Assembly (NCBI GenBank): GCA_030066295.1
Contig: JASJBX010000056.1
Span: forward strand, 32,001 to 96,000
Source: Crocosphaera sp.
GTDB taxonomy: Bacteria > Cyanobacteriota > Cyanobacteriia > Cyanobacteriales > Microcystaceae
Length of the DNA: 64,000 nucleotides
Direction of reading: 5' to 3'
The notes below the pieces were generated by a model. It was not told the origin of the DNA, did not search any database, and was given only the letters and a program-made list of their open reading frames with translations. Position 1 is the stretch's first letter. The number at the start of each line of letters is the position of its first letter. The position numbers and the translations under genes are program-made. Positions 45,086-55,196 of the stretch are shown in pieces.

Positions 45086-46483
45086 ATGCAAGTCACTAAA
45101 CTCCCCTTATTTTTGCTCTTTTTTACCAGTTCGTTGATGGTTCCGATCCCTTCTGCTTCCGAAATGTGTGTAGGGGGGGCCATGGCTGCAGAGGTCAGAG
45201 CCTTTGGTCAAACCGGTTCTAACGCAGATAACGGTTCTTCTGGAGGAAATGGAGAAAATAGCGATAATTTGACTATTTTTGCCGATGGTTCTCCCTTAAC
45301 CCTTAATTTGGTGGGAGAAGACGGTGAAGCTGGGGAACAAGGGAAACCAGGAGAAGACGCAGAGTGTCAAACTCAACCCACGGGCGTAAAATATAACTTA
45401 CTGGCTCCAAGTGGGGGCAATGGGGGCAGTGGGGGTAACGGTGGTGATGGTGGCAATGGTGGCTCTTTGACCGTCTATGCAACGGACTTATCCCAGTTAC
45501 AGCAAATTTTTGTCAACGCTTCAGGGGGAAAAGGAGGACAACCCGGCCAAGGAGGGCAAGGAGGTCAAGGCTGTCGCTGTAGCGAACCCTACTGGAGTGT
45601 AGAAACCTGTAACGGCAACCCGGGTGATTCTGACTACCGTTGTACAACCCTAGAATTTCGTTGTCAAGACGGTAAAAACGGGGCGAATGGTGTAAGTGGG
45701 GCCTTTGGTAGAGATGGTTTACCCGGCCAACTGACCTTAATTAATTTGGATCAACCCTTAGAAGCGGATAAACCCGCCGCTACCGTAACCATGTCTGCGT
45801 TGAGAGATAAAGGTTATTTATTATCTAAGAATATTTGGGAAACCCGTGGTGGTGCAGCCTCATTATTTGCCCCGGGTTCGGTCGTTGACGATCAATATTT
45901 AGCTTTGGTTCAACGCCTAGAACGCTCCTTTTTATTGATTTGGAATGCCCCTCAATCTTTTAATCAATTTGCTCAAGAAAAAGTGACGTTGAAATATGAA
46001 AATGATCAGGGAATTATGGTTAATGTTCCTGATAATATTTGGATTGAAGGAACCACGCAACAACGAAATAAGATTACTCAATTTATTGTCTATAATGCAA
46101 TTTATAAACGAGATGCGACCCGTTTAGAAAGTAAAGGGCTTTCTGGGAGAGCAAATGACTTACAATTAACCCTGATTGATGAAGCCGATCAATCTAATTT
46201 AATCGCTACAAAATTTGACATTACTTATAGTATTACCCGTTCTGACCCCCGATTTCGTCCTGTTTCCGATTATACAACCAAATATCAAGGGGAAATTCCA
46301 GAGGATTTAGTTATTTTAGATGGGGATACCTTTACCATTGATATTGGTAAATTACCTATTGAATCTCGATTTCTGCGATCGGGTTTGGGGGTAGAAATTA
46401 AAATAGTGGCCACCCGAACCTTTGCCGGTTACTCCGATCAACAAACCATTACTGTTAAGGATGTTTTAGGTCCGTTTAGATAA
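45086..46483 (+). CDS. exported glycine-rich (collagen-like) protein of unknown function
   Basis: The protein of about 465 residues starts with a signal peptide (MQVTKLPLFLLFFTSSLMV up to a cleavage near AMAAEVRA). A Gly/Asn/Ser-rich zone follows with GGNGGSGGNGGDGGNGGS and QPGQGGQGGQG, and a cysteine-rich interruption (GCRCSEPYW, CNGNPGDSDYRC, EFRCQDG). The C-terminal about 260 residues form a beta-rich domain of unknown type. The Gly-rich part looks like low-complexity surface protein sequence. The frame extends upstream to 45002 within the Usp gene, but the ATG at 45086 begins the signal peptide. Confidence 0.78.
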   Translation: MQVTKLPLFLLFFTSSLMVPIPSASEMCVGGAMAAEVRAFGQTGSNADNGSSGGNGENSDNLTIFADGSPLTLNLVGEDGEAGEQGKPGEDAECQTQPTGVKYNLLAPSGGNGGSGGNGGDGGNGGSLTVYATDLSQLQQIFVNASGGKGGQPGQGGQGGQGCRCSEPYWSVETCNGNPGDSDYRCTTLEFRCQDGKNGANGVSGAFGRDGLPGQLTLINLDQPLEADKPAATVTMSALRDKGYLLSKNIWETRGGAASLFAPGSVVDDQYLALVQRLERSFLLIWNAPQSFNQFAQEKVTLKYENDQGIMVNVPDNIWIEGTTQQRNKITQFIVYNAIYKRDATRLESKGLSGRANDLQLTLIDEADQSNLIATKFDITYSITRSDPRFRPVSDYTTKYQGEIPEDLVILDGDTFTIDIGKLPIESRFLRSGLGVEIKIVATRTFAGYSDQQTITVKDVLGPFR

Positions 46484-47135
46484 TCGAAATTTTACTAGGA
46501 CAAACCCTTCTGCAGAAAAAGCAAATAACATAAGAACAGAATCAGAGAGTAAAGAAACTACTTCTTGAGACAGTTTCTCTGTGAGGAGTTACTAGTTTTT
46601 TGGGAATTTGAACACACCGCATCCATAATCTGTAACTAAGCATGGGGCATACAATTTGGCTGTGTGTGCTACACAATCAATTATTACTACAATGTCTTGT
46701 ATCTTCGACATTTCTAATACTCCGTTTTGTGGTGTGATCTGAGTAATTAAACCGCGTCCAGGTTCAAACCCATAGTTTTGAAGAATCAGCTAAAATGCTT
46801 ATCTAACAAAGTTTTTCGTGTCTAGCTACTAGAGAAAAAACTCCAGTTCTCAAGATAGACGCGGTTTCACGAAAGACATTTTTGTCAACAGTTTTTATGA
46901 TCTCACCTTTTGGGAACAATATAATGGTTTTGAAAAAATACGTGCGAAATTCAGCCACATCGTAAAGTTTTTTTAATATAATTAGTGCATAGAATCATCT
47001 CCCCTGCTATGTCTGAGGGGTTGTTAAGAAATGATAAAATAAGAGCTTTTTCCTGATACCTTGGTTAAACTTGGGGTAATTTTCCTTAACCAATTGTTAA
47101 CTCTTTATTAATCTTTGATAATAGGCAGGTTTGTC
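46484..47135. other. long intergenic region before the PstS gene
   Basis: About 650 bases without a convincing gene. It contains a minus-strand 39-codon frame (46592-46711), a 10-bp inverted repeat AAACCGCGTC/GACGCGGTTT (46749-46758 and 46858-46867), and a small hairpin AGAAACT/AGTTTCT (46553-46578). These could be the remains of a lost gene or a small element. Confidence 0.5.
46592..46711 (-). CDS. possible 39-residue small protein or gene remnant
   Basis: The minus-strand frame encodes MSKIQDIVVIIDCVAHTAKL and continues to GCGVFKFPKN before a TAG stop. The frame is open 25 codons further upstream (GFEPGRGLITQITPQNGVLE) without an ATG. It reads like protein rather than noise, and a 7-bp hairpin follows. 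I do not recognise it; a 3' remnant of a larger gene is as likely as a true small protein. Confidence 0.35.
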   Translation of the reverse strand: MSKIQDIVVIIDCVAHTAKLYAPCLVTDYGCGVFKFPKN

Positions 47136-48161
47136 ATGGCCAATATAAAACGGGAACTTTCTGGTTTAACCATCAGTGCATTGATGGTAGCAACCTTATC
47201 CGCTTGTAGATCCGTTGATAGCATAGAAACAACCCAAATTAAGATAGATGGTTCAAGTACCGTTTATCCTATTTCTAGGAACGTGGTTGAGGAATTTGAG
47301 GCAACTCAAGGCACAAAATATACGGCTGTAGTCTCTGATATCCAATTATCAGGAACAACAGCAGGATTTGAAAAATTTTGTCAAGGGGAAACCGATATTA
47401 ATAACGCATCTCGTCCCATTCACGATCACGAAATGGAAGCTTGTGATCAAACTGGAGTCAGATATACAGAATTGATCATCGGTTTAGATGCTATTACCAT
47501 TGTGATTAATCCTGAGAATAAGTTTGCCCAAGATATTACTTTAGACGAATTAAAAAAAGTTTGGGAACCGAATGCAGAAGGAAAAATTACCCATTGGAAT
47601 CAAATTCGTGAATCTTGGCCCAATCAACCCATTAACTTATACGGACCGGGAACAGATTCAGGAACCTACGATTACTTTACGGAAGCAGTTCTTAAAAAAG
47701 AAGGGGCAATCAGAAACGATTATACCGCCAATAAAAACCCTAACATTTTAGTGGAAAAAATTGCCAACGATCCCAACGCTTTAGGTTACTTTGGTTACGG
47801 TTATTATAAATTCAATACCAATCAAGTCAAAGCTTTGGCAATAAAAAAAGAGAACGAGTCAGTCAAAGCGACTCGCTATAACATTAAATGGGATCAATAC
47901 CGTCCCTTATCCCGTCCCTTATTTATCTATGTTAATCTCAAAGCCAGTCAGGATAAACCCTTACTGCGGGAATTTGTCCATTTTTACCTAGAAAATGCCC
48001 CCGAGTTTGTTAGTTCTGGTGGTTATGTTCCCTTACCCCAAGAAGGTTATAAATTAGCAAAACAACACTTTGAAACGGGAAAAGTCGGTACAGTTTTTGA
48101 AGGGCAATCTCAGGTGGAATTAAGCCTGGATCAACTATTAAAAAAAGAAGCAGCTTTTTAA
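47136..48161 (+). CDS. PstS-family phosphate-binding lipoprotein, orphan
   Basis: The protein of about 341 residues has a lipoprotein-like signal (LTISALMVATLSACRS) and the PstS phosphate loops IDGSSTVYPISRNV, NNASRPIHDHEME and YGPGTDSGTYDYF. It has the SphX/PstS type fold with LDELKKVWEPNAEGKITHW. It binds phosphate in the periplasm or may act as a sensor. No pstC, pstA or pstB gene is nearby. The start at 47136 (ATG) places the signal peptide correctly; an upstream TTG at 47115 is in frame. A terminator follows. Confidence 0.9.
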   Translation: MANIKRELSGLTISALMVATLSACRSVDSIETTQIKIDGSSTVYPISRNVVEEFEATQGTKYTAVVSDIQLSGTTAGFEKFCQGETDINNASRPIHDHEMEACDQTGVRYTELIIGLDAITIVINPENKFAQDITLDELKKVWEPNAEGKITHWNQIRESWPNQPINLYGPGTDSGTYDYFTEAVLKKEGAIRNDYTANKNPNILVEKIANDPNALGYFGYGYYKFNTNQVKALAIKKENESVKATRYNIKWDQYRPLSRPLFIYVNLKASQDKPLLREFVHFYLENAPEFVSSGGYVPLPQEGYKLAKQHFETGKVGTVFEGQSQVELSLDQLLKKEAAF

Positions 48162-48186
48162 GTAATTAATCACTGTATTTTGTTGT

Positions 48187-48211
48187 ACCCCCTTGTTGAT
48201 TGCAAGGGGGT
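48187..48211 (+). terminator. hairpin between the convergent PstS and purF genes
   Basis: ACCCCCTTG pairs perfectly with CAAGGGGGT over a 7-base loop. T-runs are short, but its placement between two convergent stops fits a bidirectional terminator. Confidence 0.75.
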
Positions 48212-48228
48212 TCGACAACGGTTTTATC

Positions 48229-49722
48229 TTAAGCGTTAACTTGTTCTAAGATCAACTTAGACCGTTTAATATCATCAGGGATCGTGATAGGATAATCTCC
48301 CGTAAAACAGGCCGAGCAAAAACTATTGGGATCTTCTCCTGTCACCTCTAACATTCCTTTCCAACTCAAATAGGCCAAAGAGTCAACCCCGATCTGTTCA
48401 CAAATATCGGCAACAGATTTTGTGGCCGCAATTAATTGATCTTGACTATCCGTATCAATACCATAAAAACAAGGATGAGTCACAGGAGGCGACGAGATCC
48501 TCATGTGGACTTCTTTGGCCCCGGCATCTCGCAACGCTTTGACAATTTTTCGGCTGGTGGTTCCCCGTACAATAGAATCATCCACCATAATCACCCGTTT
48601 GCCGTTTAAAACGTCTTTGAGGGGGTTTAACTTCATTTTGATCCCGGACTCTCTCATGTGTTGGGTGGGTTGAATAAAAGTCCGTCCCACGTAACGATTT
48701 TTAATCAGTCCTTCCCCGTAAGCAATACCAGACACCTGAGAAAAGCCGATGGCTGCAGGAATACCAGAGTCAGGAACCCCCATCACTAAATCTGCTTTGA
48801 CACAAGACTCTCTAGCCAATTGTTGTCCTAAGCGTACTCGATAACTATACAACGTTTCATCGTGCATCAAACTATCAGGACGGGCAAAATAGATCATCTC
48901 AAAAATACATAATTTTCGTTGGGGTTGCTTAGTCCAATGAAAAGACGATAACCCTTCCTCTGTGATCCACACCAGTTCACCGGGTTCTACATCCCGTAAA
49001 TAGTCAGCCCCGATGATGTCTAGGGCGCAAGTTTCTGAAGCCAAAACATAACGCCGGGGGTTCTCGTCTAAAGTCCCAATCACCAAAGGCCGAACCCCAT
49101 TGGGATCTCTCACTCCCATTAATCCTTTGGGGGTTCCAATCACTAAACTATAAGCCCCAGAACACAGTTGAAACGCGCTAATAGCAGCCTCTAACCATTC
49201 TTTCCCTTGATCCACTTCCTGAGCGATGGCCACGGCGATCATTTCTGAGTCGGTGGTGGTATTAAAGTCACAGCCCCGTTGTTCAAGGGTTCGACGCAAT
49301 TCTAAAGTATTGACAAGATTGCCGTTATGTGCTAAGGCCAAATGTCCGAGACGAGTGGATAAAACGGCAGGTTGGGCGTTGGCTTTATGGCTTGAGCCGG
49401 TGGTAGAGTAGCGGGTATGGCCGACGGCTATGCTTCCAGTTAAGGTTTGTAGGGTGGTTTGTTTAAAGACTTGGGAAACCAAACCCATGTCTTTATGAAG
49501 ATGGATGATGTCCTTGTCTAAGGTGGCGATACCGGCTGATTCTTGGCCTCGGTGTTGCAGGGCGTATAAACCAAAATAAGCCAGCTTAGACACTTCTTTT
49601 TCTGGGGCTAATACCCCAAAAACACCACAAGCCTCTTCCGGTTTATCTAAAGAATAATTATCGCTATCAAAAGAGTTATCTAATAACTGATGGTTTGGGG
49701 AAAGTTTTTTTTTGGCAGTCAT
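48229..49722 (-). CDS. purF: amidophosphoribosyltransferase
   Basis: The 497-residue enzyme catalyses the first step of purine synthesis (PRPP plus glutamine). It has a propeptide of about 30 residues before the nucleophile cysteine in EEACGVFGVLAP, the glutaminase motifs LQHRGQESAGIA and HNGNLVN, the PRPP loop VIMVDDSIVRGTTS and a C-terminal CxxC (FCSACFTGDYP) consistent with the iron-sulfur type. Stand-alone gene. Confidence 0.97.
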   Translation of the reverse strand: MTAKKKLSPNHQLLDNSFDSDNYSLDKPEEACGVFGVLAPEKEVSKLAYFGLYALQHRGQESAGIATLDKDIIHLHKDMGLVSQVFKQTTLQTLTGSIAVGHTRYSTTGSSHKANAQPAVLSTRLGHLALAHNGNLVNTLELRRTLEQRGCDFNTTTDSEMIAVAIAQEVDQGKEWLEAAISAFQLCSGAYSLVIGTPKGLMGVRDPNGVRPLVIGTLDENPRRYVLASETCALDIIGADYLRDVEPGELVWITEEGLSSFHWTKQPQRKLCIFEMIYFARPDSLMHDETLYSYRVRLGQQLARESCVKADLVMGVPDSGIPAAIGFSQVSGIAYGEGLIKNRYVGRTFIQPTQHMRESGIKMKLNPLKDVLNGKRVIMVDDSIVRGTTSRKIVKALRDAGAKEVHMRISSPPVTHPCFYGIDTDSQDQLIAATKSVADICEQIGVDSLAYLSWKGMLEVTGEDPNSFCSACFTGDYPITIPDDIKRSKLILEQVNA

Positions 49723-50319
49723 GTTAGGGGTAAACTCCTGAAAACGGCGTTAGAGGGAATTTTAGGGTTACTTGTATAAAAATAATAAAGAATTCTTAAC
49801 AAATGTTTAACTTAATCTTAGCAGGGTATTGCCGAGTTGAGACAGGATAAAACATTTAATTTATTTGGCGATCGCCTTAAATTCTAACGAATTAACCTAA
49901 TTTAGACTACCTCGATCCTAACAAATATCTTGATTTTGGCTTTTAGTACAAGAGTATTGCTTAACTCATAGTAATATCTTGCTGGTAAAAACTGAATACA
50001 AATATCTTGGGAACCTTTTCTATTTAAAGTTTAAAATAGTGTCTTAAAGGATGTATAGTGGAAGAAAAATAAAGCAAGAGATGAAAGCTGCGATTACTAA
50101 GTAATTCTAATTTTATCGCGATAATTTTTGGTTTTAGTTAATAAATTAATTATTTTCTTAGATTCCGAGCTTTGTCAATAAAGTTTAGTGTTAAATTAGG
50201 TTTCATTTTGTTGGGTCAATTATCTGTCAAAGAATCAGAAAATTTTCCTCAGCAAAAGGAAAGAAATCAATTAAGCTTAATTCTCTTAATTTAGTTAATC
50301 TAATTTAAGGAGATTTTTC
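49723..50319. other. long intergenic region between purF and trxA
   Basis: About 600 AT-rich bases between divergent purF and trxA with one HIP1 octamer near 49868. No open frame, repeat or conserved RNA motif was found. I looked for the Yfr1 core ACTCCTCACAC, which often lies upstream of trxA, and did not see it. Confidence 0.6.
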
Positions 50320-50640
50320 GTGACAAAAGCTACATTTATAGAAGATAAGGATTTTGAAAACTTGTTAGCCGAATCAGAGACAATGGTGGTTGATTATACT
50401 GCAACTTGGTGTGGACCTTGTCGTGTAATTAGTCCCTATATTGATCGATTAGCAGAAGAGTATCAAGGCAGAGTTAAGGTCTTTAAAATAGACCTTGATA
50501 AAAACAAAGAAAATGCCAAAAAATATAGTATCAAAAGCATTCCTGCTGTTCTGATTTTTAAGGAAGGAAAAGTGGTTGAACATCTTGTGGGTAAAGCCAC
50601 TTATGAAACCTTTAAAGAAGCTGTTGATAAGCATCTTTAA
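50320..50640 (+). CDS. trxA: thioredoxin
   Basis: The 106-residue protein has the active site WCGPC (TATWCGPCRVISPY) and cis-proline region SIKSIPAVLIFKEGK. The start is a GTG at 50320 with AAGGAG at a suitable distance upstream. It reduces protein disulfides. Divergent from purF, with its own terminator. Confidence 0.95.
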   Translation: MTKATFIEDKDFENLLAESETMVVDYTATWCGPCRVISPYIDRLAEEYQGRVKVFKIDLDKNKENAKKYSIKSIPAVLIFKEGKVVEHLVGKATYETFKEAVDKHL

Positions 50641-50665
50641 TTATTCAAAAATCAGATTTCAAGAA

Positions 50666-50706
50666 AGAGGAGATTTCGCTCATTAAACCGAAATCTCTTC
50701 TTTTTC
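50666..50706 (+). terminator. trxA intrinsic terminator
   Basis: GAGATTTCG pairs with CGAAATCTC (9 bp, extendable with flanking AG/CT pairs) and is followed by TTCTTTTT. Confidence 0.88.
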
Positions 50707-50757
50707 TATTATTCTAAGTAGTCGGACAAGTTTACCGTCAGTTTGAGCAGAATAAAA

Positions 50758-53064
50758 TTAACGTTTTAATCTTTTCTCAATAGCATTTGACCAATTATTA
50801 GTCATAGTCTTAATTTCTACACTAATAACTGAATACTTATTAGATAACTTAATATCTAGTTTATTAGATGTTACATGACCCAGTTTTTGCCAATTCATTC
50901 CTAAATTTTCCTGTAAATAACTTTCCCATTTTTGCTGATTTTCAGGACTAATAGAAACAATAATTTGTCCACAAACCTCTCCAAATAGTAAGGTATCTAG
51001 GCGTATTTTATTATAAACATTGAGGGTTATTTCTGCTCCTAAATTGCTACTTATACAACATTCAGCCAAAGCAATAGTTAACCCGCCTTCTGAACAATCA
51101 TGTGCCGATTTTATCCAACCTTGACTAATCCCTTCCCTGCAAGTTTTCTGCACTAAACGTTCTTGATCAAAATTAACTTTCGGAGGCTTTCCTGCTACGA
51201 TATTATGAATAGTTGCTAAATATTCTGATGCCCCTAAACTGGGCTTTTTGTCAACCCCTAATAAATAAATAATGTCCCCTTTATTTTGCCAAGCTTGGCC
51301 ACAAACCTTGGTAATATCCGTTATTAAACCAACCATTCCTATGACGGGAGTGGGATAAATTGGTGTCGGATTTCCATCACTATCAACTGTCTCGTTATAC
51401 AAGGAAACATTACCCCCAGTAACAGGTGTTTTGAGTTCCCGACAAGCTTCGGAAATCCCTTGACAAGCTAAGGCTAATTGCCAATAACCGATAGAATTTT
51501 CAGGACTGCCAAAATTCAAGTTATCAGTAATAGCTAGGGGTTCGGCCCCGACACAACTGAGGTTTCTAGCTGCTTCGGCAACGGCTGCTTTTGCCCCTTC
51601 TAAGGGGTCTAAATACACATAACGAGAGTTACAGTCAGTAGTGGCAGCTACCCCTATTTTACAAGTATGTGGTTTAGCATCGATGGGACGGACACGAATC
51701 ACCGCAGCGTCGGCTCCTCCTGGTAAAATAACGGTGTTATTTTGCACTTGGTGATCGTATTGACGATAAACCCATTTTTTTGAGGCAATGGAAGGGGTAT
51801 CTAAGAGGGTTAATAGGATGTCAGTCCAGGTTTTCAATTCTCCCTTAATTTCAATACCTTCCTCTGTACAACTGGGTAAACTATCTTCTGTCCATTGCCA
51901 TGCGTTTTGGGCATATTCGGGAGGAGTTTCTAATAATTCTCGATGATAAATTGGGGTATTATCGGCCAAAGCATTAGCGGGTATTTCGGCAGCAATTTCT
52001 CCTTTAAATAGGATTCTGACAATGGGTTCTTCGATCACTTCTCCTGCGACTACTGCTTGCAGTTCCCAACGATGAAAAATATCAATTAATTCCTGTTCTC
52101 TTCCTTTTTGTGCGACAAATAACATCCGTTCTTGAGACTCAGATAAGAGGTATTCGTAGGGAACCATTCCAGTTTCTCGTACGGGTATTTTATCCAAGTC
52201 TAATTCAATGCCTACACCTCCATTTGCAGCCATTTCAGAGGTGGAACAGGTAATTCCTGCTGCCCCCATATCCTGTGCAGCAACCACCGCCCCGGTTTTA
52301 AATGCCTCTAAACAGGCTTCAATTAAAGACTTTTCTAAGAAAGGATCACCGACTTGAACTGCCGGGCGATCATCCATCGATTGATCGGTTAATTCTGCAC
52401 TAGCAAAACTTGCCCCACCCATGCCATCTCTGCCAGTAGTTGAGCCTACATATAGTACAGGATTTCCTATTCCTGAAGCCCCAGATTTAACGATGTCGTT
52501 TGTCTCCATTAACCCTAAAGCCATGGCATTAACTAATGGGTTACCGTTGTAAGCAGAATTAAAGTAGATTTCTCCGCCAACTGTTGGCACACCAACACAG
52601 TTACCATAGTGAGATATTCCCTCAACAACCCCCGAAAAAATACGTCTGGTTTTTGCATTTTCTAAGTCTCCAAAACGCAGGGAATTTAAACTAGCAATAG
52701 GTCTTGCACCCATGGTAAAAATATCTCTTAAAATACCCCCAACTCCCGTGGCTGCCCCCTGAAACGGTTCTACCGCAGAAGGATGGTTATGGGACTCAAT
52801 CTTAAAGGCTAATCTTAACCCGTCTCCTAAGTCAACTACACCAGCATTTTCTCCCGGACCCACTAAAATGCGATCGCCTTCTGTGGGGAAATTCTTCAGT
52901 AAGGGACGAGAATTTTTATAACAACAATGTTCGGACCACATCACGCCAAACATCCCTAATTCTGCTTTTTTAGGGTGTCTTCCTAACCGTTTGACAATTT
53001 CTTCATATTCAGAGGGTTTGATGCCTTCTGCTGCTATTTCTTCGGGGGTAAAGGGTGCATTCAT
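50758..53064 (-). CDS. purL: phosphoribosylformylglycinamidine synthase subunit II
   Basis: The 768-residue small-type PurL contains [20 protein letters not shown] (cut), [44 protein letters not shown] and [16 protein letters not shown]. It makes FGAM from FGAR with ATP and ammonia supplied by PurQ, which is not in the window. Second purine gene in the area together with purF. Confidence 0.97.
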   Translation of the reverse strand: MNAPFTPEEIAAEGIKPSEYEEIVKRLGRHPKKAELGMFGVMWSEHCCYKNSRPLLKNFPTEGDRILVGPGENAGVVDLGDGLRLAFKIESHNHPSAVEPFQGAATGVGGILRDIFTMGARPIASLNSLRFGDLENAKTRRIFSGVVEGISHYGNCVGVPTVGGEIYFNSAYNGNPLVNAMALGLMETNDIVKSGASGIGNPVLYVGSTTGRDGMGGASFASAELTDQSMDDRPAVQVGDPFLEKSLIEACLEAFKTGAVVAAQDMGAAGITCSTSEMAANGGVGIELDLDKIPVRETGMVPYEYLLSESQERMLFVAQKGREQELIDIFHRWELQAVVAGEVIEEPIVRILFKGEIAAEIPANALADNTPIYHRELLETPPEYAQNAWQWTEDSLPSCTEEGIEIKGELKTWTDILLTLLDTPSIASKKWVYRQYDHQVQNNTVILPGGADAAVIRVRPIDAKPHTCKIGVAATTDCNSRYVYLDPLEGAKAAVAEAARNLSCVGAEPLAITDNLNFGSPENSIGYWQLALACQGISEACRELKTPVTGGNVSLYNETVDSDGNPTPIYPTPVIGMVGLITDITKVCGQAWQNKGDIIYLLGVDKKPSLGASEYLATIHNIVAGKPPKVNFDQERLVQKTCREGISQGWIKSAHDCSEGGLTIALAECCISSNLGAEITLNVYNKIRLDTLLFGEVCGQIIVSISPENQQKWESYLQENLGMNWQKLGHVTSNKLDIKLSNKYSVISVEIKTMTNNWSNAIEKRLKR

Positions 53065-53206
53065 GGGTTTATATGTGATGTTGTTATGGCAACCACATTT
53101 TATTGTATCGGTAATTGTTAATTTAAGTCAGTTTTTTACTAACTTTTTTGATTTTTTTCAGAATTCTGGTCTATTAAAACAATAAAAGTTATCACGTTAC
53201 CACAAG

Positions 53207-54364
53207 TTAAAATAATAAAGATGGCATTTGTTCATAATCTTCTGTTGCCCAAACAGCAAACCGTTTTGCTAATGGAGGAGCAAAAACAAAAGTGCTAGTA
53301 AATCCTGAAAATAAATGAAGTCCTTGAAAGTTATCAATTTTACCGACTAAAAAGTTAGAATCAGGACAAAAAGCGACTAAGCAGTGATGTACTTTTCCGT
53401 GTAAATTCTGTAACTGAGGAAGAATTCTACCAACCTCTTCACGAATGATTTTTTCTGCATTTTCTTCATTGGGTTTTGTATGCGGATTAGTAATTATTTG
53501 ACTAATTTGACCTAAACAAAAACTACCATCTAAAAATTGAATAGCACCGGGTTCCATTACATCAGAAATAATTTCATTATTGGGATTATTCCATAAAGAT
53601 TGAATCCCCGATTCTCCTGATTTTTCTTCAATATCAAGACGGTTCAAAATAGCTGGCATCACTAAACTTTTCAATTTGATGTCTAGTTTTGGTGTTAATA
53701 TTAATTGAGAATGGGTAAAGTAAACATTAACATTTAGACCAATATTTCTTAATAAAGAATGACTTAACCCTCCTGCACAAATAACTACATTTTCACTGAA
53801 ATATTTTTCCTTATTTGTTTGTACTCCTGTAATTGTTGTATTTTGAAATAATAATTGAGTAACTTCTTCATAGTTAAAAGTTCCACCTGATCTTAAAAAA
53901 GCTTGCTGATAAGCATCATTGGTTTTTTGCGGGTGAATGTGTCCATGGGGTAATTGAAGACACCCTGAGATAGCATTAGGGTTTAATAAAGGTTCAATTA
54001 TAGCTGCTTCTTGAGGAGTTAATAGTTGAGGCTTGATGAAAAATTTGTTGTAATTTTCTCTAATAGCTTGAGGACTTTTATCTACTGGAATTGTTAACAT
54101 TAAATCCAATTCTCTGAATTCCGTATCTGCTCCTAATTCCTGTGATAAATTATGATAATTTTCTCGACTTTCTTGACATAATTGGATAGAATTATTATCC
54201 GTTCCCGACCAATAAGCAACCCCTCCATAACTGTAACGAGTTGCATTACTATAATTAGGATCTTTTTCTAATAATAATACCTTTAAACCTTTTTTAGTTA
54301 ACTCATAACTTAATGCTGATCCAGTAATACCAGCACCAACAATAATCCAATCAAATTTTTTCAT
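53207..54364 (-). CDS. FAD-dependent oxidoreductase of the DAO family
   Basis: The 385-residue protein begins with a Rossmann motif (WIIVGAGITGSALSYEL, then LKVLLLEKD) and has DAO-type features such as SYGGVAYWSG, LQLPHGHIHPQKTNDAY and FSGFTSTFVFAPPLAK. The substrate may be an amino acid or related amine; motif details do not decide. It is on the minus strand behind trmH's divergent promoter. Confidence 0.85.
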   Translation of the reverse strand: MKKFDWIIVGAGITGSALSYELTKKGLKVLLLEKDPNYSNATRYSYGGVAYWSGTDNNSIQLCQESRENYHNLSQELGADTEFRELDLMLTIPVDKSPQAIRENYNKFFIKPQLLTPQEAAIIEPLLNPNAISGCLQLPHGHIHPQKTNDAYQQAFLRSGGTFNYEEVTQLLFQNTTITGVQTNKEKYFSENVVICAGGLSHSLLRNIGLNVNVYFTHSQLILTPKLDIKLKSLVMPAILNRLDIEEKSGESGIQSLWNNPNNEIISDVMEPGAIQFLDGSFCLGQISQIITNPHTKPNEENAEKIIREEVGRILPQLQNLHGKVHHCLVAFCPDSNFLVGKIDNFQGLHLFSGFTSTFVFAPPLAKRFAVWATEDYEQMPSLLF

Positions 54365-54501
54365 ATTTTTATACTTTTATACTACTTATCTATTTTATCA
54401 CCCATAGCCGATTAATTCAGATTTATTTTTTAAGATTATTTTCCAATTAAAAACAAACTACCATGATAAAATAGTGGTTATAACTTCTAACTATTGACTG
54501 A

Positions 54502-55155
54502 ATGAATTTGCTTCCTAGACGTTATCATCGTATCAAACAAGTTCTTGAAAAAAGACAACCAGACTTAACTGTTTTAACCGAAGATGTTCATAAACCGCAT
54601 AACTTATCCGCTATTATTCGCACTTGTGATGCAGTGGGAATATTAGACGTTCATAGTATTAACACAACCGATGAATTTCCTACATTTTCGCAAGTTTCAC
54701 AGGGGAGTGATAAGTGGATATTTTTGCACACCCATCCCGATATTAAAACAGCTATTAACCATCTAAAACGTCAAAAATTTAAGATATACGCAGCCCATTT
54801 TACTGATAAATCTTTAGACTATAGAGACATTGATTATACTCAACCTACAGCCATTTTATTAGGGGCTGAAAAATGGGGAGTCAGTAAACAAGCAGCGAAC
54901 TTAGTGGATGGACATATTATTATTCCCATGTTAGGAATGGTACAATCTTTAAACGTTTCTGTGGCTGCTGCTGTAATTTTATTTGAAGCACAACGTCAAA
55001 GATTAGCAAAAAAAATGTATGATACAAGTCGATTAGACTCGGATAAGTACCAGAAAATTTTATTTGAATGGAGTTATCCAAACTTAGCAATAAGGTATCA
55101 ACAAAAGGGAGAAAAGTATCCATCTTTAGGAGAAAATGGAGAGATTATTGTGTAG
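54502..55155 (+). CDS. trmH: tRNA (guanosine-18-2'-O)-methyltransferase
   Basis: The 217-residue SPOUT enzyme starts RRYHRIKQVLEKRQPDLTVL and has DVHKPHNLSAIIRTCDAVGI, LLGAEKWGVSK and MVQSLNVSVAAAVILFEAQR, the three SpoU motifs including the knot. It methylates G18 in the tRNA D-loop. Length and order match E. coli TrmH. Confidence 0.95.
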   Translation: MNLLPRRYHRIKQVLEKRQPDLTVLTEDVHKPHNLSAIIRTCDAVGILDVHSINTTDEFPTFSQVSQGSDKWIFLHTHPDIKTAINHLKRQKFKIYAAHFTDKSLDYRDIDYTQPTAILLGAEKWGVSKQAANLVDGHIIIPMLGMVQSLNVSVAAAVILFEAQRQRLAKKMYDTSRLDSDKYQKILFEWSYPNLAIRYQQKGEKYPSLGENGEIIV

Positions 55156-55196
55156 ATTATTCATTAATAGTAGGATTTAAGATGATAATATTTTTT

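Noticed and set aside
46576-46592. Minus-strand ACTCCTCACAG, similar to the Yfr1 core ACTCCTCACAC, with a hairpin after it
   Set aside because: The last base of the core differs, the flanking two-hairpin arrangement of Yfr1 is not complete, and it is not next to trxA. Too weak to annotate an RNA.
46750-46790. tRNA-like T-loop GGTTCAAACCC
   Set aside because: The flanking bases do not form the T-stem, and no acceptor or anticodon arm can be drawn around it.
47136-48161. Idea that this PstS heads a pst operon
   Set aside because: A terminator and the convergent purF gene follow immediately; no pstC, pstA or pstB is present.
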